From positions 13,516,001 to 13,580,000 of the forward strand of contig CM082584.2 of assembly GCA_040954595.2 (NCBI GenBank): DNA of 64,000 nt, in the 5' to 3' direction. Made by a program: the position numbers and the translations under genes. Source of the DNA: Balanoglossus misakiensis. Its lineage: Eukaryota > Hemichordata. Each line of letters begins with the position of its first letter. Within the stretch, counting starts at the first letter, position 1. Under the pieces are notes generated by a model, which made no database searches, was not told the DNA's origin, and was given only the letters and a program-made list of their open reading frames with translations. Positions 60,212 through 64,000 of the stretch are shown here, one piece after another.

Positions 60212-63200
60212 ATGAAGGCGTCGATGTCTGCGATACTCGTTCTTCTGATCCTGCCATCCTTTTGCTGTGAGTATCATCTTGTCCTCAATCAAATTTGTTT
60301 TAGTCAAACATGCTACATATCAAAACCCGCCATAAATATATGAAAAAGCCACAGTTTTATGTAACAGTTTTCCATCATTACTAGAGTGCGTGATTTCCAT
60401 TGAGCAAAACTCTGTAGGTATTGCTTCACAATAATTCTCGATTGAAAACACATTTCGAAATTTATGTTTTAATATCAATTTAGTCACGTATTAACGCAAA
60501 ATAATTAATATTCCGAATACCCATCACAGCCACATCGTTGATTCCGTTGAATGAATATCAATACCGTGCATGTCATTATGTTGCCCGATGTCGCTCGGCA
60601 AGACTGACTGTCTTGACAGACGAAAATATGTGTCATTTATCAAGGAGAGCGCTCGACTCGTTAAGTGCGTTTGAATCGATACAGAAGCCCGGTGAACTGC
60701 TCTCACGTCTTCAACCATGGTGGCAATGAAGAGCTGTCAGCCGCACTCATCAAATCGAATATATGACGCAAAACTGTGTGTTTTCATTTAATCAATAATC
60801 TGTGTGCCTGCCAAGGCCTGACCTCGGTTTTTACGTCGTGCCAAGATATTATTTGAAGTGTTTTAGATATATTATAGGAAAGATTTTTTTCGAGATTAAC
60901 AGCAATTTAAATTTCGTTCTTTTTATATATTTATGCATATTTTACTTAAAGTCGATAAACGACCCGAGAAAAGCATTTATAATACAATTTCATAATAATG
61001 CGATTATCAACAATGTTACTAAAATTAGCTGCGTTTGTACTTTCCTATAATAAATTTAATTAAGCAGAATAATTGACAAGAAAATCACTCAAAATATTTT
61101 CGTCTACGACATTGATATCTGATTTCAGTAAGCTTAGAATCCATTGGAATCCCCCATTTCGCCTTCATAAAACTGGGCAACTGTGTCATGTGCGTCTTAC
61201 GATGTGACAGTAGATTCTTTGTCGGAGTTGAGCAGTCTCAATGGCCTTTAATTGGAGAAAATTGACTATTTAGAAGAAGTTTGGCCCATGGGGAGCTCTT
61301 GATATTGGGATTACAGGGAAATCCCACCAAAAGGACACGGTTTAATTGGCACTCAGATCACGCACTTGGCGATTCGGCGCCAGCATCATTTAATGGTCGT
61401 CGTGCAATATCACTGCGGTGCCTTTCAACGGACGTTTTTAGCAAACTGTCGTGAAAGCTGGCGAATAGAGTTAGTGGCGAACTGGGTTGACCTCTTCTGA
61501 AAGTACTGTTGAGGATTTCTACGCGAGTATAACCGCTTTGCCGTCGATTAATCCGACATGTCACGCGGTCAGCCTCTTTGACGACACGTATAATGGATAT
61601 GTATCCATGCGCGGCTGATCAAATGCGACGGTTCAGATGAAATGTCGCGAAGGCGTGCAACTGAATTTGAGGCAGAAGCGATCGTGATCAGTTTCTTCTC
61701 CTGGGTGTATGGGATATGAGATGTCAGATTAACACGTTGGCAGCAAATATTTTTTCACTGTTTGGATCAAATGTTTAGCAACCACAAACATGTTTTTCGC
61801 TTTAATGGTTGAAAGACAAATTACAAACCCAGGGTGTGCAGATTTACCGTACTGTATCGAATCCCGTGATGCATTACATCATAGTTTCGTGAAAGGCCGG
61901 AGTTCAGTGACCGATAGCCAACTTGCATTATTCAATCATTTTTTTCTGATGGAAAGGGATTTAGCTGTCGGCTTGGACTTCCCGCGTTAGATTAAATAGG
62001 CTTAAGGTGGACTACCTAACGCTGTCGGTAGGGATCAACGACAACCGTTTGTCGAATCCCGTGTGTGACGTCAAGTGGCATTATTTTTTTATTTACATTT
62101 CCTCTCAGATGCACAAAACTGCAGTTTTCCGGACGAGATAGCCGGCACGTGGCTGTATAGAGCAGGGAATTCTGATAACGACAAAAAACTTGAGTTGAAT
62201 GCTGAAAACTACACTGAGATGGCTGGAGACGAAAGGGAAACTTACAACTGTCTCATGTCTGTTCCAGAAAATACAACTTTCATTGCCAAGACCGTGAACG
62301 ATGAGTAAGTGTATTAAGATATCGTCCAAATGGTACCTTGTTTAAAACCGTCTATTCCTTTATAAAACATGATACATGTCTCGAAATCGCATGCCTAACA
62401 GGTTTGAATAAACCGACAGTCATTAAATGCGTATGGCCACGATTTTATGTTTTCTATATAAACAAGAGTACTTTGCTTTACCTGCGTTGTGCTTACCTCC
62501 TTGGGTCAGTAACCAACTAAAGCTTGTATCGTCACAACTGTGCATGTGTGTCTCACCTGTAAACGTCACTTTTTGCATTGTACATCATGGCAGACAACGT
62601 GCTGTTAACTTTCAACATATTTCTGTTTCATCACCACAGTCAAACAGCGAGTTATAAGTGCTTTGCCTACAAGAAGATAAACAACAACGTATTAATTGGA
62701 TACACATGTAAGTATCATGACTACTAAAAATTAAACATAAAAAAAATAATTTATTTTCCATAACTGAACTATCATATTTCACATGGTTTAATCACATTCT
62801 CATATTATCCTTATTATTCAGCAACAAAGGAGAACCCGGATGATGCTCCAACAGACGTGTATGTCTTCTGTGGCGATCTGCTTAAATATCCAACACCCGG
62901 AAAAGTGTACTACAACGGTAAATAACCCGTATTGTGAGTGTGTCTACCTCATGTCTGACTATACTATGTCCCAATGCTTGTTTGTGTGTACCCCACACTT
63001 TCTCTATTGCTGAGGTTTAGAAAGTTTATCATTCCCTACTCAGTGTTAATTTCAAATCAGAACATGTTTTGTCAGACACTTTAACTTAAGTGTCTGAGCT
63101 GTTATAATTATTAAATGGACTAAAAATTAAAACGAATTTCTTGTTTATCTTTTAAATTTATATGACGTTACTTATTTTTGTCATCCAAGCTGACGATTTG

Positions 63201-64000
63201 AATGCCGTGCAGTGCAGTATAACCGGTAAATACGAATGGAAGAATGATGAATGTACCAACACGACTTCAAAGTTAGAAGTGTGCAGCGGTGGTTATGATG
63301 TCATCGAATACACCGAGGGGTGCAACGAAGTCCAAGCGCCATGTGAGTCGTCTTAAGATCATTCTTCTGTGCTTTTTCAAGTTTCTTATGACATCAACAA
63401 AGCAGCACACTCATCCCCTTGACGTCATTGTTAAAAGAAACTGTGGTCTGCCCTTGTCAACTCGACAAATGGCGCTCACCAAGTAAATAAGTGCAATAGG
63501 CTGTTTCAATAATGGATTGGCTATTCTTGGTTCAGTCTTTGGATCATCCATTACGACACCCTTTAAGTAAACACGACACGCAGATAGCCCATTAGCAATA
63601 AAATGCTCTAAAAGCCCCTTTTAAATGATACCTGTTCTGTTTTCAGTTATAAATGGCAGTATGGATTGCTTAGCATCATGGGAAAACAACGATGGATTGA
63701 AGTACTCACTGGCACAGACTGCCGAGGAAAAGGAAGGTGACAGCAGTCAGAAAGGAAATTATATCTGCATTGTAAGTATCAAAAAAGAAAGTCACATTGA
63801 CCTTTTCGTTGTCAGAAATTACATTAACATAGACTATTTTTGTCTGGTTGATAAATGGTTCGTAGAGATTGATAATAGTACGATTATACGCCCTGAGTGT
63901 TATATTAACTTTCTCTTCATTCAACAAACGATAGTTAGACCTATAATCATTTCATCTACTCGTGAAATTTTGCAGGCACATAAACTGGTTAATAACACTC
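60212..64000 (+). CDS. Secreted cysteine-rich protein of unknown function, 5' part
   Basis: Exons seen: 60212-60266, 62109-62304, 62640-62707, 62822-62917, 63190-63342, 63647-63771 and the start of a seventh from 63976, which leaves the window. All phases agree, giving 231 residues up to exon 6. Residues 1-20 are a hydrophobic signal peptide (AILVLLILPSFC). The mature part starts with CSFPDEIAGTW and has regularly spaced cysteines, including YNCLM, YKCFAY, VFCGD, VQCSITGKY, DECTNT, EVCSGGY and EGCNEV, then MDCLASW in exon 6. At least four N-glycosylation sequons (NYT, NTT, NTT, NGS) are visible. The C-F-P...GTW start, the C-S/F-x-G-x-Y second block and the CLxSW third block resemble invertebrate secreted proteins annotated with DUF7042-7045-type domains. 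That match is from memory and moderate. Intron 1 is 1.8 kb. No function can be stated. Confidence 0.8.
60267..62108. other. Intron 1 of the secreted Cys-rich gene
   Basis: A 1.84-kb intron opening GTGAGT and closing CCTCTCAG. No nested gene or repeat family is recognised. The short open frames inside have no supporting motifs. Confidence 0.65.

Overview
The window is nuclear DNA of an intron-rich animal. Genes are split by short GT...AG introns, the tRNA is of metazoan elongator Met type, and there are TATA boxes and AATAAA signals. The frequent TACATGTAC-like and TAGGCCTA-like words, with secreted invertebrate-type proteins, suggest a marine invertebrate (lophotrochozoan or non-vertebrate deuterostome). 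I cannot name the species from sequence alone.

Region 1 (1-39,759) is one very large satellite array with an 87-bp monomer, roughly 450 copies estimated from length divided by period. It runs off the left edge. Monomers point one way from 1 to about 22,095 and the opposite way from about 22,118 to 39,759. The two halves meet head-to-head across about 22 bp of non-monomer sequence, forming a giant inverted array. Inside each arm there are nested higher-order duplications (offsets 537, 611, 698, 870, 959, 1916, 3227 and about 6203 bp). The period is 29 codons, so long open frames appear on both strands; I treat none of them as genes.

Region 2 (40,118-51,914) is a cluster of four thioredoxin-family genes, each with the same five-coding-exon, all-phase-0 layout. 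They alternate in direction as two convergent pairs. In each pair the plus-strand gene is a non-canonical thioredoxin: WHEKS with no cysteine at all in the first, WINDC in the second. The minus-strand partner has a normal WCGPC site. The arrangement looks like a duplicated two-gene module and is the most unusual coding content here.

Region 3 (52,375-52,447) is an elongator tRNA-Met gene on the minus strand with a T6 terminator.

Region 4 (52,965-56,786) is a complete nine-exon secreted lipase of the pancreatic-lipase type on the minus strand (489 residues), with Ser-Asp-His triad, lid cysteines and a C-terminal PLAT domain.

Region 5 (60,212 to the right edge) is the 5' part of a secreted, cysteine-rich, probably glycosylated protein on the plus strand. 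It resembles invertebrate proteins annotated only with domains of unknown function. The lipase and this gene diverge from a 3.5-kb intergenic region with simple repeats.

Exon coordinates were read by eye using splice consensus and codon phase, so single-base errors are possible.
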